Shown one piece after another: positions 37,322 to 48,141 of a stretch of 64,000 nucleotides of DNA. The stretch spans positions 22,625,419-22,689,418 of the forward strand of contig OY987243.1 of the NCBI GenBank assembly GCA_963920765.1. Reading direction: 5' to 3'. This DNA is from Ulota crispa (lineage: Eukaryota > Streptophyta > Bryopsida > Orthotrichales > Orthotrichaceae). A model generated the notes under the pieces. That model was not told where the DNA came from, did not search any database, and was given only the letters and a program-made list of their open reading frames with translations. The position numbers were made by a program, and so were the translations under genes. Positions within the stretch are counted from its first letter, which is position 1, and every line of letters starts with the position of its first letter.

Positions 37322-38167
37322 AGGGGTAGTCACTAGTCAGACCTTCTTTACCCCATTCTCAATCGGCACCTTCTTCACCCCATTCTTAATTTTCAGAGAA
37401 TGGGCTCGTGGCACAAACTTTTGCAAAGAATGAGAAGTGGTGGAGTGAAAATAGGAGCAAATGGGCACACTTCTCCATGAAAGAAGGGGTGACACCCTTT
37501 TGTTGGTGGTAAAGAATGGAGAATGGAGAATGGTTAAAGTAGGAAGAGCTAAAGTGAAAGTAAGAGAAATAACTTCTAAAAATGGAAAAGGTATTGCTAA
37601 AAAGGAAAAGCAACGGTAAACAAAAACCAAGGGTAAAAACAAGACAAGAGTGGGTAAAAAGTTAGCATGTGAAGATTTCCACCCAATTATTCACCTCTAG
37701 AGGTGAAAAGAAAACTTCTCAATCTTCAAAAAATGAGGCCTCAACAGATTACAGAAGAACTGCCACAACCCCATTCTCTAAAAATTGAGAACTTGATGGA
37801 AAAGGTGTGACTACCCCTACTCTCTCCTTGATTTGCAAAGGCCCTATTCTTTGAAAATAGAGAAGTTTTTTTCTTCATCTCTTGAGGAGAAATTGGGTGT
37901 GAAGAAGATTTAGCATGTGAAATTTTTCTTGCTCTTCTTACTTTCACCCTCCTTATAGTTGGAGACCTTGGTTGAGTGTGTGAATGCAACTTGCTTTCTT
38001 ACTACATCGCCATTTCCAAGGTATAACTCATTCTCCATTCTCCACCGCTCACAAAATAAGAGTCACACATTCTTCATGGAGAAGTGCTCCCATTGTCTCC
38101 TATTTCCACCCCACAACTTCTTATTGTTCACAGAGGTTTCATTCTCGGTGAAGGTGTGACTACCCCT
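37322..38167. mobile_element. TIR element ending in GGGGTAGTCAC
   Basis: The left end TAGGGGTAGTCACTAGTCAG and the right end GAAGGTGTGACTACCCCT are complementary with an indel. An internal copy of the terminus (GTGTGACTACCCCTAC at ~37,805) suggests a nested or composite structure. Repeated words CATTCTCCATTCTCCA and GAATGGAGAATGGAGAATGG mirror each other in the two arms. Non-coding. Confidence 0.55.
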
Positions 38168-39908
38168 CTTGAACAACACGGCTTGACTCTGCTTTACAGA
38201 ACTGCAAAGCAGCACATCAGATTGCACCACGTCAGTTCCCTGTTGCACGTGGATTTAAAAAATAAGAAGAGGGTTGCAATACAATATATCAAATCTGCTA
38301 ATCCATGGACTATTTCCAAAATCCAGCTTAGCAATAGACCTCCGGAAACAAACACCATCAGAATCACACACTCCACATAGTCCAAAAGTAGCTCTATGAC
38401 CCTTTTAAAAACCTGCCAACACGCACCCTGGCTCGTGCTGAACCTCAACGACAGCATAAAAGTGGAACCGCCTTGATAGCATAATTAGGAATTTCATCCT
38501 CGAGACTGAAAAATATTCGTTCCAAAGTGGATATACAGTCCACATCTGCTGGTTTTTCAAAATCCTAAGAGACTGAAAACTCAGTCTGCCAAAATTTTCC
38601 TAGGAAGGGATGATCCTTCCCACATGACAAGAATGGAATGTGCAGAAGAATATTCTTGAAAGATTCAAAATTGAATGCATCGAAAGCGTAGACCTAAGAC
38701 AGCAGAAGCACGACCACGTTGACAGAGGGGTTCAATGTGTTCCAGAGTTTGGCTCAAGCACTAAATCAGCGTATTTAACGAACTTTGGTCCTGCTAGTTT
38801 TTCTCAGTTTTCTCTGAACCTTGTTCATGTTGACTGCAACAAACGGTGAAAATGAGATAACTCGTTAGATAGCTTAAAAGTACATGGTTGAAAGCACATG
38901 CGACAAAAACACAGAGACATGCGAATTGATATAAAAAGTAAAGGAATTGCCTGCAGGATTGCAGGATGGTCATTCAGGATGGGACATGTAGATTTCTTAA
39001 AAACTCTTGCGCTTGAAATGCTTTAATCCACGTGAGTTCAAGACACCATCATGCTTGAGTTTTGGTCTGCAACACCTCCATAAAGCACTTCGCAACATCA
39101 GACAGTTCATCAGTGTCCCTTAAGTCGCAATGCAAGGGTTTAAACTGGATTACCAAGAACAGAGCTGAGTCAAGAAATGTTAGAACACACCAATAACATT
39201 TCCTAGACCTATTGCTAGAAATGGACAGTCTTTCTTCCAAAAAAACTTCAAGATAAATGTGAGAAAATCGCTATTCAACAACATACCAAATCGTAACCAA
39301 TTCAAAGCGCTGCACAACCTCGCCATTCCAACTCGTACTAAAAGACTAAAGGCAAAGCTTTTCACCAAGAACAAAAGCAAAGCGATACGGATCAAAGGCA
39401 CAGCTCAAGCATCGTTCAATGCTGAAGAAGAGTTTTAACTCCCGGGCACTAAGCCCTAACCCTAAAATGTAATCCGAAGGAAAAGCCTGCCAATTGTACA
39501 ACGATCGTTTTAGATTAGTACTGGATGGAAATTTCATGCAGACAAAGACCGATTCAAAATTCTTTCCTTCAGATATGTACAATGAAGAAACACACACATA
39601 CACAAGAACGAAAGTTAGACCTACCAATTTTCTCTCCTTTTTACCGAAATCAAGACACGCTTGCAGACAACTCATTCCCCTGTTCGATCCCCGAACACCT
39701 TGGCTACGCAAACAATATGTGCGCAACACGAGTAACGCCGGACATGCGAGAAAGGAATCTAACCCGCTCCGATACTGTCGTCAAGTGCCGGAACACACAC
39801 CCTTGCAGTCGCAGTACCTCCCGTTATTCTGATATAACGGTCCTAGAAGCGTATCTCCAGCAATAGCGCTATATGACACTCAGTAATGGAAAACATTCTT
39901 GTATGTCA
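38168..39908. other. GC-richer DNA, no recognised gene
   Basis: Frames of 113–127 codons on both strands at 39,346–39,866 overlap one another and show no recognisable domain. I cannot tell whether this is part of a host gene's untranslated region or promoter. Confidence 0.35.
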
Positions 39909-40835
39909 GGCCACCTTAAAAGTGGTAAATTCACTTTTATCCAAAACTAGCTTAAAGGTGGTACATGGCTAGATTTAAAAGTGCTTATATCCACTTTTAA
40001 TCATTTTACTCATTTTTTTGGGTATCTATCACAATCCGAGAAGTTTTTTTAGCTTAACCAGTCAATATCCGACATTCTCTTGGGCCAACCGGTTGTTTAG
40101 AGTATACTCCCGACTAAGCCAATAGAAAAAAAAGAAACATTTTCATTTTTTCCTCTTAAACGGTTGGTTTTTTTCCTTAATTTTTGAATTCAATTCAGCA
40201 ATTCTCAAAATCAATCGGCTAGCTTGTAACTAAATGCCGGTACTTCCCGTACATTGGTGTCTATGAGCCTATTTGAGTCAAAACCACAAATTGCTCTAAT
40301 TGCAGAACACCTTCCAAGGGCAAATTGGTAATGGACTTGTTGTATTAGTCTTTCTCCCATCAAAGGATGGAGAAGTCAAATTCCATAAATGCAGTATTTG
40401 GAAACAATGTGGCAACACCTCTTGCCCAATCAAGCAGCAATTTGTATCGCTGACAAACATGGAGAGCATGCTAGGGTCAAATCTAGCACAAGATCATTTG
40501 GCGAATGTCATCTTCAACTAAAAACAATCTACAAAAAACTAGAAAATGATACACTAGAGAATGGTTTGTGAAAATGATCTTCAAAATACTGGACAACAAT
40601 AGAATGGAGAATGGTAGTAGAATGGAGAATGGTAGTAGAATGGAGAATGGTATGTAACACAGCAAAGAACCTCAGCCACAAGTCACAAATGACATATTGA
40701 TCATATCCTTCCCTGGCTTCACTGACTTCCCTCCTATTGATGCCTCCCAACACGTGACACTTAAAAGTGAGAAATGACTAGTCTTAGAAGTGGTAACAGT
40801 GGCATTTATTAATAGATTTCTACTTTTAAGGTGCC
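39909..40835. mobile_element. TIR element ending in GGCCACCTTAAAAGTGG
   Basis: The left GGCCACCTTAAAAGTGGTAA is answered by TTCTACTTTTAAGGTGCC on the right. Inner words ACTTTTAAG/CTTAAAAGT recur. It contains three 17–18-bp tandem copies of TAGTAGAATGGAGAATGG at 40,595–40,650. Non-coding. Confidence 0.6.
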
Positions 40836-40870
40836 TTGTTGTATGTGTTTGGAGCCCAACCACCAGTGCT

Positions 40871-41180
40871 CTAAGAGCATCTCCATCGCTCCGAGCTCTT
40901 TCAAAGTATTTTGTTTGTTTTGGCTAGCCCTCAAGCTCCTTCATCTCCACCCATGCTCTTCAAAAAGGTGGCCTTGCACTCTAACACGTCCCATAAATAA
41001 TCAAATGACCACTTATCAAGGAAAGTAGAGGATAAAGTTCACTTAACTTAAGATGAATAGTATCTTGAAGGACTGTTGCTAGATACGATAGGACAAAATG
41101 TCTTGAGAGGGTTTTGAGAGGGGCCTCAACACTTTTCATCCACTTTGAGGATGTTAGAGCCACCGGTGGAGATACCCTGA
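40871..41180. mobile_element. GCATCTCCA-ended MITE, copy 3
   Basis: The left CTAAGAGCATCTCCATCGC and the right CCACCGGTGGAGATACCCT are complementary. The interior matches 33,384–33,650 in reverse orientation (GAAAGTAGAGGATAAAG, GAGAGGGGCCT, TTTCATCCACTTTGAG). Confidence 0.65.
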
Positions 41181-41935
41181 GGTAGGTAGCTTGAAAATTG
41201 CCACTTTATGGCTGGTTGGATTTTTCATGGTCTTCCTGAGACATTCCCAAGATAGGAAGAGTTTTTGTCTAATTTTCAAACAAACAAAAATAGATGTCAA
41301 ATGTAACACAATTTTTATTTTGTTTTTTGAAGCATTATTGAATTGTTGGTGAATTTTCAAAGTTTTCTAAAATAGACACTTATTTGCAACTCTAGGTCTT
41401 CCAAAATCCGTCCCCTTGCAACTTGTAAAGAGATAGGTGAAACCAAGGAGTTTGAATGGCTCTCGCAAAAGAATATGCCTTTTTTCTTATCCACTCTATG
41501 GCTAAAAAGGGTCCATTTAAGGATCACTACACACCCATTCTTGAGCTAATTATAGAGACACTTTAGATGAGAGGGTTGCAATTCAAACAAACTACCTTAC
41601 ATGAAATTTTTAATTCTTTCTCTTTTGAAAGTTTCTAGACTATAAGTTAAGTACTGAACCAATGTTTGAGAAGAACTAGCTATGAATACAAAGTTAATAG
41701 TCAAAAATTTGGGTAGAAATTGAAATTACCAACTAAAAACCAACTTCCTCTTTTTTAATTCAATTATAATATATTGCAATATGAATATAGGAAAAGATCC
41801 AATGCTTGCCCGTGAAAGAAATGGTTAAAAATGGGGGAGTGGAGGAAAGAAGCCGGTGAAGCTAAAATTTCTCCTCTAGCAGTGGCTTGAACTTTGTGGA
41901 TCCAGGATCTTTACTCGTGAAATAAATGATATATA
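41181..41935. other. No gene seen
   Basis: AT-rich spacer. Confidence 0.4.
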
Positions 41936-42249
41936 AGGTAGGAACACCCATAAGCGTTAGTGTCCCCATAACCGTCACCCCTAAAATCTTAAAAAATCTC
42001 TGAAAGTAAATAGATATAATTACAAGGATGTACAACATGTGAACATGAAACCTTAGTGTTGGTTATGGGTGCAATGGCAATTTGCTTTTTAAAAATTCAC
42101 AACTTACTCTCACAGTATTTAAATAATACAATCGAAAGTGCAAATTCATTATTTTTCTGTTCCTAATAGGATCCTATAATTTGCTACATATTTATTAATA
42201 GTAATCATGTTTGAAACCCTTAGTTTGACGTTTATGGGTGCTCCTACCT
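41936..42249. mobile_element. TA-flanked MITE, CACCCATAAGCG type, copy 2
   Basis: The left AGGTAGGAACACCCATAAGC and the right GTTTATGGGTGCTCCTACCT are complementary, with TA outside both. 314 bp, non-coding. It shares the AGGTAGG tip with the GGCTC-type MITEs, so the same transposase may have moved both. Confidence 0.75.
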
Positions 42250-42336
42250 TAGAAGAAATGACTATGAATGCGTGAGGAAACTCTAAATGGCATGCCTCCA
42301 CAGATTTTGGTTCAAATAGCTCCAAGTTTTGATGGC

Positions 42337-43110
42337 TTAATCCCTAAGCGTCTTGCTAAGAAAATTCAGCATAACTTCAACATGAAACCTTCAACACATT
42401 CCCCTAGTTTTTGGAAAGTTGAACAAGTAATCACATAATCCAAACCAGTCATTCTATACCCAATTGTAAATCAAATGCTTCAAACCGGGTTGATTTCAAA
42501 TCCAAGTAAATTTGCAAAATCCCCACTATTGAGAATCTCATGTTTTCCAATTTGGGCAACAATTCAAAATATGGATTTTAGGCTTTCCTATAATATTTTC
42601 TCAAAAAAAAATTTACATAATGGCTGATCCCATGAGATTGTGTCTTGCTATAATTGATGGAAAATAAAACTCCACAAATGGAAAAAAACTCCAAAAGATA
42701 TGGTCACTCACAGTAGTTAGATTTCACTAGCTCCTTACTTTAGAGCTATAAAAACTTTGCCCAAATTAAGAAAAATAAAGTGACACAAATCCAAACTCCT
42801 CCCTTGTACAATACAAGACATGATAGCACCCATCCCATCCCCTCTCTAAGCCACTCCCTTTGTTTGCCCAAAAACATTCTTCTCTTAATTATTGAAAAAG
42901 TAGAATATTTTCCATATTCCATGTAGAATCTAGAGCAAAGGAGGTGCATCAAGGAACAACATGCCAATCAGAAATTTTATTGAACTAGCAACTCCATTTG
43001 CACTTGAGTGGCAGATCAAAATTTGAACTAAAGATGCCTCTTTTATATACTTTCACACCTTCAAGCACCCCCTTTGGCCATATTGGGCTCTTTGGTCCTT
43101 TAGGGGTTAA
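42337..43110. mobile_element. TTAA-flanked element, copy 7
   Basis: The left end is TTAA then TCCCTAAGCGTC; the right end is TTTGGTCCTTTAGGGG then TTAA. Non-coding. Confidence 0.6.
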
Positions 43111-43496
43111 TATCTAATTCTACGTTGATTTATTCAAAGAGCAAGTATCTAGTCACTTGTGAATAATTACTCTTTTCAAACACCATATGTCAGATCGATA
43201 TGAAAAAGATGAAGTCCATCCAACTATGCATAAACAACAATTTTTGTCTATTTTTCAATGAAGGTGTCTAATTTGATCATCGGATGCTTTATGATTTTTG
43301 TGCAAGGACACTAGATCAATTTGTGTCAAGATGGAAGAAACAAAAAACATTTAAATAATAAAATCTTACTTTGGGAATCCTCTTAGCCACACTATATGAT
43401 TTTTTTCCCCTTAAAAGTCCCCCACTAGACTCATATAATGAACATTCGAGGTTGTTCTTGAAACCACATGAACTTGTAATATTAGTTTAACCCCTA

Positions 43497-43723
43497 AATT
43501 CCTCAGTGTCCCCTTGTAGATAAATGGGATTTCAAATATGTATCTATGGTCTCAATTTTTGTCTTGATTTTTTGAAACTCTTTTGTATATAGAAAAACAT
43601 AATAGCTTTTGGGGAATATAAATTTTATTTCAATCTCTGACCAAAAGCAAATGTTATGCCTAAATAATCAAAAATTTATGGAAATCAGGCAGAATTTTTT
43701 TTTACAATTTTTTTTTTTTACAA

Positions 43724-43755
<32 letters not shown>

Positions 43756-44442
43756 TAAATTTTTCTTTTCATAAGTTATAGTTTTTCCTACATCCAAAGC
43801 TTTGATTCATTCCATTTGGACTAGTTATGAGAAAGTTATGGACAATCTTGTTTTTTGGGCACCTCAAGCATCTTCTTGAAAAAATTACTTAAGAACTTCA
43901 ATTTTGAATGAAATTTTAACATTTTTTCAAAAAAATTGTTGGAAATAGTGAAGTTTGCTTTCTAGAACAATCTCACCATTGGGATTATTGCATTTCAATT
44001 CCATTGTAGGGTTATTAACAATTTAAGTTTTTTTTCAATCTCATACCTTCTTCTACCTGATGTTTTTTTAAAGAATGAAAACTAAATATTTTTTGTTTTA
44101 ATTTTTTTCTAAAGATTCTCAACTCAATGTTTCACCATTGAAAAATAAACCCCAAAACTTTGTGGTGCAAAAATTTGAAGTTAAAAAAGATCAAAGTCAA
44201 ATAATTTAGTCATTGAAAGTGCAAAAAAGTTTGTTTTTGACACTTTAAACGCAAATATCTTGCATTCTATGCGGTCAGAGTTTTTGAATTTTTGTTTCCA
44301 CATTCTTATACTAGTCTAGTACAAGATCCTATGGTTAGATATGCAAAAAGACCAATTTTCAAACTCTTTTACTCTTTGCAATAGAAGTGGCAGTTTTGAG
44401 TGTCTTTTGACAAAATAAAGGCCCTAGGGATTTAGGAGTTAA
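43497..44442. mobile_element. TTAA-flanked element, copy 8
   Basis: The left end is TTAA then CCCCTAAATTCC; the right end is GGGATTTAGGAG then TTAA. Reverse-orientation relative of 10,147–11,073. It contains a T-rich tract at 43,689–43,748. It ends only 55 bp before the target duplication of the large transposon. Confidence 0.65.
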
Positions 44443-44510
44443 ACAACTCAAAGTTGATTTGGCTTGTATCATAAGCCATGGTGTAAACACCAACGCTTAG
44501 TTTGATAACC

Positions 44511-44692
44511 AATGATGCTACTGAGAGAGCAGCGAGCGGTGAGCTTGTGAGCTGCGAGCAAGAAAGTCATGAGCGTGGAGTCCAAAGCCTAAGAATTTTG
44601 AGTATAACTGGAAATTTACAATGATGAGTTCAAACATTCATAATATTGAAATAAAAAGGGCTGAAATTAAAAGTGGGGTCCTATTACCGTGG
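44511..44692 (+). repeat. Left terminal inverted repeat region
   Basis: It starts AATGATGCTACTGAGAGAGC, continues in GTGAGC/GCGAGC words to about 44,575 and includes the subterminal word GGTCCTATTACCGTGG. The right end has the same order of parts but ~95 bp fewer between the two blocks, so the match is interrupted rather than continuous. Confidence 0.65.
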
Positions 44693-45359
44693 ATATTATG
44701 CTTCACCCATGATCTTGTTGTTGGAGGGGATTGAGCTGAATGTTTCAGAGGTTTACTAAATCATTCGAGCACATGAAATGGAAATACTAAAACAAAATAG
44801 GTAGTGTTCAGCAAAATGAAGAAGAGGTACAAAATTGGGGGAATTTGATTTACCATGATTTGGTGGTGTACTATAGAGTTTAGGGAAGAGGGAGTTCTGA
44901 TCAAATGAGCAACAGTGAGGGCATACCTCAGGGTACCATTATTTGGTTTCAGAACAAAGAAGAACAAAGTAAAATTTTGGGTTCAAGAGATGTGTGTGTC
45001 ACAACCAACTAACATGTTTTGGGATCTTAGAAAAACAAACAAAAATTGATATAGAAGGATCAAAGGATTTAGGATTTAGGGGAATACATCCATCAGAATT
45101 ACCTTAAGATTATAAGAGGGTAATTTTACACCTTCAAAGAAATGTACAAAGGGAATGCTATGCATATAATACATTAAGTATTGTGGATGTGGGCATAGAC
45201 CAGAATATATTAAGAAGAAAAGTAGTGATAGCATCATTTTCATTGAGTATACATGCATGACAATGACTATAGAAAAGAACATTGGTATGTAACATACGAG
45301 AGGAACATTAATATCAATGCTGATAATCAAAATAGCAATGAACAAAATCACAGTTTTAT

Positions 45360-46766
45360 CTACTCTTTTACTTTTATGATCCCTGCTTGAATGAGGAGGA
45401 TCTTAACCTTAGAGTAGCTAAGGCTAGGGGCATGAATAAAAGTATCTTTCATGAGGTCCATCTTGCAGTGGTAACCAAAAAGGTAATACAGATGTTTGCA
45501 ATTCACATATTGCGATCGACCTCTGATGGCAACAATAGCCATGTTGGTAAAGTTAGGGCAATTGCAGGCAAGAAAATTTCCTATTGTAATTCAATAGATG
45601 TTGCGATGCCCCTTAGATCCTATTTGGAGAGAAACAATTGCTCCAAAGGTAGGTAGTGGCAACATCATTGCTCCCAAAATTGATCCGGATACATTACTTG
45701 CACTTTCCCATTTATTCCTCTTCTCAGAAGTTGGAACATTAGATAGACGTCAAATTGTGGAGTTTTGCCTCTTCTTTGGGTACACATCTGCATTGGGCGG
45801 GTCCACTACATCATATGTGGTGCACTCAAAGGCAGTAGACATGCCAAACAGTTGACGTGGTGACAATGACGGCTGCTTCTGCAAGCGGAAACCTGCATGT
45901 TGTAGTAGCATAGACTCTTCACAAGTAAATTTTGTCCTGGAAAGTACTGGCCAAATTTTGGGAACCGTGGGCTAGTCAATTACTAACTTTTGCTTAGAGC
46001 CTTTGACACAACGTTCAATGTCATCAACACAAAACCAAAAATCTGTTGTGACTTCACAACGTCCATAATCCACTTTCCTCCCATTATATGTTGGAGCAGG
46101 AATACCCTTTGCACCTTCCCCAACTTTTGCAATACATTTCAAACCTATATTGCTCTGTTGAGCGTGACACTTAATGCTGGACTTCGACTTGATTCTAGCA
46201 AAGTGCCATTTTGATGGGTCGCAGTCACTCTCAAAAGGCATAGCAACATAGCCAAAATCAGTAACCTCTGGCAAAGTACTAGGTCCTCTAAGGGTGTCTT
46301 CAAAGCTGGATGAGAATCTTCTTGTCACACGTGGTTCAGAAAAATTCACCTTAATTGGGCGGTGAGATTTCCCCTTGTCACCAACTGGAGTTACCGCTTT
46401 TCTCTTTGTGCTACCAAAAACTTCTTCACCTTCCAAATGGGGAATGCGTGTTCTAAGATCTTTCGCCCCAAGCAATGTATTGAGTGCCTTAGCAATTTTT
46501 TTAGGATTGCCGCTCCGCCTTGCAGCTCTTAGTTTTAACTTGCTTGTTGAAGGACTGGAACCAAAAGCATTTCCACAAAATAGATATGCCCTAAAGTTGG
46601 TCATTTGTTGCCATGCTCGAATGCCGTCGTCACATGTAGCTTCAAAAATATTACCTCCTCGATTTCCAGACATCTGGAGCCACTTGTTGTGAATGGTCTT
46701 TGACAAATTGCAAGTTGGCATATCTGCCAGCTCTTGTAGGTTGAAATTTTGTATATAGCACCACAC
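45360..46766 (-). pseudogene. Transposase C-terminal part with SWIM zinc finger
   Basis: The 264-codon open stretch 45,972–46,766 begins …LQELADMPTCNLSKTIHNKW and ends …FCVDDIERCVKGSKQKLVID before a TAG. In the same frame it continues PTVPKIWPVLS…MLLQHAGF, then after a TGA to QIGSKGH, another TGA, and the SWIM finger. That finger has Cys-x-Cys at 45,558–45,566 (ACNCPNF) and Cys-x-His at 45,492–45,500 (VNCKHLYYL), separated by 20 residues, followed by FIHAPSLSYSKV and the stop. SWIM fingers (CxC…CxH) are a hallmark of MULE transposases. A plus-strand frame at 45,387–45,656 is just its antisense. Confidence 0.8.
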
Positions 46767-46769
46767 ATT

Positions 46770-47460
46770 GAGAGTTATATAAATTTGTAGGAATTATGTT
46801 GAAAATTGATATGGGTAGTCATACCTTTGGTACATCATTCTTGGCAAAATGTTCACTTGCAAAAAACTTCTATGGATTTATTTATATTTCTTTGTGGATA
46901 GTAGTGACTCTAAGAATATCATTCTTGGAAGAATGTTCAAACTAATTTCCTTACAGACCCAAAGCACCTTATGACATCAGTTTTAGGAGTATTTTGAAGT
47001 CATTTTCTTTGCAGACTGTAGGCACCCGTGGACATCATTCTTGGAAGAATGTTCAAGTGCATGACTTTACAGATCTAAGGCACTCCATGAAATGGTTACC
47101 ACAAGATTGCCAATGCTAATTTGTTCGCGGAGGGAACGCATCCGTGGACATCATTATTGGAAGAATGTTCAAATATTAAAACCGTTTGAGAAAGAATTCC
47201 AGTGATTTATGCAATGTATTTTCACGACATTACAACATCGTCAACATCATTCTTGGACAAATGTTTAGAGTGACAAACCAGTCTCTAACATTAACTAAAC
47301 AAAGACCAATTTAAATTGTATACAAGAGTTTCCAATAGAAACTAGATTGCACCAACATGGGTTATTTATACATGTCAAACACTATGTACAATGATGCTGA
47401 AAGACATCAGTGAAGTTGGTACGACCGCGAAACACATACGATTTGTGAAGAGCCTCTCCA
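46770..47460 (-). other. Probable intron of the transposase with minisatellite
   Basis: No continuous frame joins the core (ending …LDFWHFRYKQW near 47,461) to the next exon at 46,766, and the frame changes between them. The interval carries five dispersed copies of a CATTCTTGGAAGAATGTTC word. Exact splice sites were not fixed. Confidence 0.5.
46832..47266. repeat. Five spaced copies of a palindromic 24-bp word
   Basis: ACATCATTCTTGGAAGAATG followed by TTCAA occurs near 46,832, 46,918, 47,030, 47,149 and 47,243 with small changes, so spacing is about 85–120 bp. The core CATTCTTGGAAGAATG is nearly palindromic. The words TGGACATCATT and CTTTGCAGA/CTTTACAGA also recur, so it is a degenerate ~115-bp tandem array. 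Confidence 0.7.
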
Positions 47461-48141
47461 TTGCTTGTAACGAAAGTGCCAGAAGTCTAGCCAATGGTTG
47501 AAGTAAGTCAGAACATCCTCTCATGCAGCTCCCGAGGATAGCCACCATGACCGAATAGCCAAATATTGGGTCTCCGCATCATCCATCGAGTTTGAGTCCT
47601 TATATTGTTTGCACAGTATAATATGTTGTTGCTGGAATGCCTCTTTGATGTACTTGTGCATATGTTTGACCAATGAACTGCACCAGTGGAGAAGGCAAGT
47701 CCATTCTTGGTTCTGCATGACTTCTTTAGGAATTCCAGATTCATAAACAATTCACACAGCTCTCCAATTAGCCATGGCGCTGTTTGCCATGAATCTTTTG
47801 AAGTTCAAACTTTCAACTTCAAACTTTGACATGATGGCATTTAATAATATCCAAAACCAAACCTGTATTTCAATATTCTCTGACTGCATATCACATGTAG
47901 CTATAGTCATCACCTTCTTATACCCGAAATTGTACACATGGCAGGCCATGGTAGTCCAGTCATCTATTCGCTTTACGTGGTCAAACATCATCCAAGAGAA
48001 TTGCAGATCACTTCCTACTTGCATTCTTCAAACTAAATTGACACCACTCCCTAGTCCCTCTGTTAACATTTTGAATAAGTACACTTTCTCTCGACCTTGG
48101 CCCGGAAACACACTATCATGAATAAATTAAAGCTGCGACAA
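47461..48141 (-). pseudogene. Transposase core (MULE DDE-type region)
   Basis: Same frame as the N-terminal part. It reads VFPGQGREKVYLFKMLTEG, then (after a stop) FSWMMFDHVKRIDDWTTMAC, TIATCDMQSENIE, FMANSAMANW, and, after another stop, LLHWCSSLVKHMHKYI with DDAETQYLAIRSWW. These match a MULE core I remember, in which the second acidic residue lies in an F-M-A-D-S motif; here it is Asn, a change one G-to-A transition would explain. The stop between …ANWRAV and IVYESG replaces an expected Arg. The order and spacing leave little doubt about the family; catalytic assignments are inference. Confidence 0.75.

Noticed and set aside
39346..39866. Frames of 127 and 113 codons on opposite strands
   Set aside because: They overlap, show no recognisable domain and have no clear splice or promoter signals; left as unassigned GC-richer DNA.
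45387..45656. 89-codon plus-strand frame
   Set aside because: Antisense of the transposase SWIM finger.
46375..46692. 105-codon plus-strand frame
   Set aside because: Antisense of the conserved HNKWLQ part of the transposase.
46832..47266. Heat-shock elements
   Set aside because: GAAnnTTC is present, but the three-module spacing of a heat-shock element is not met and the words sit in a probable intron.
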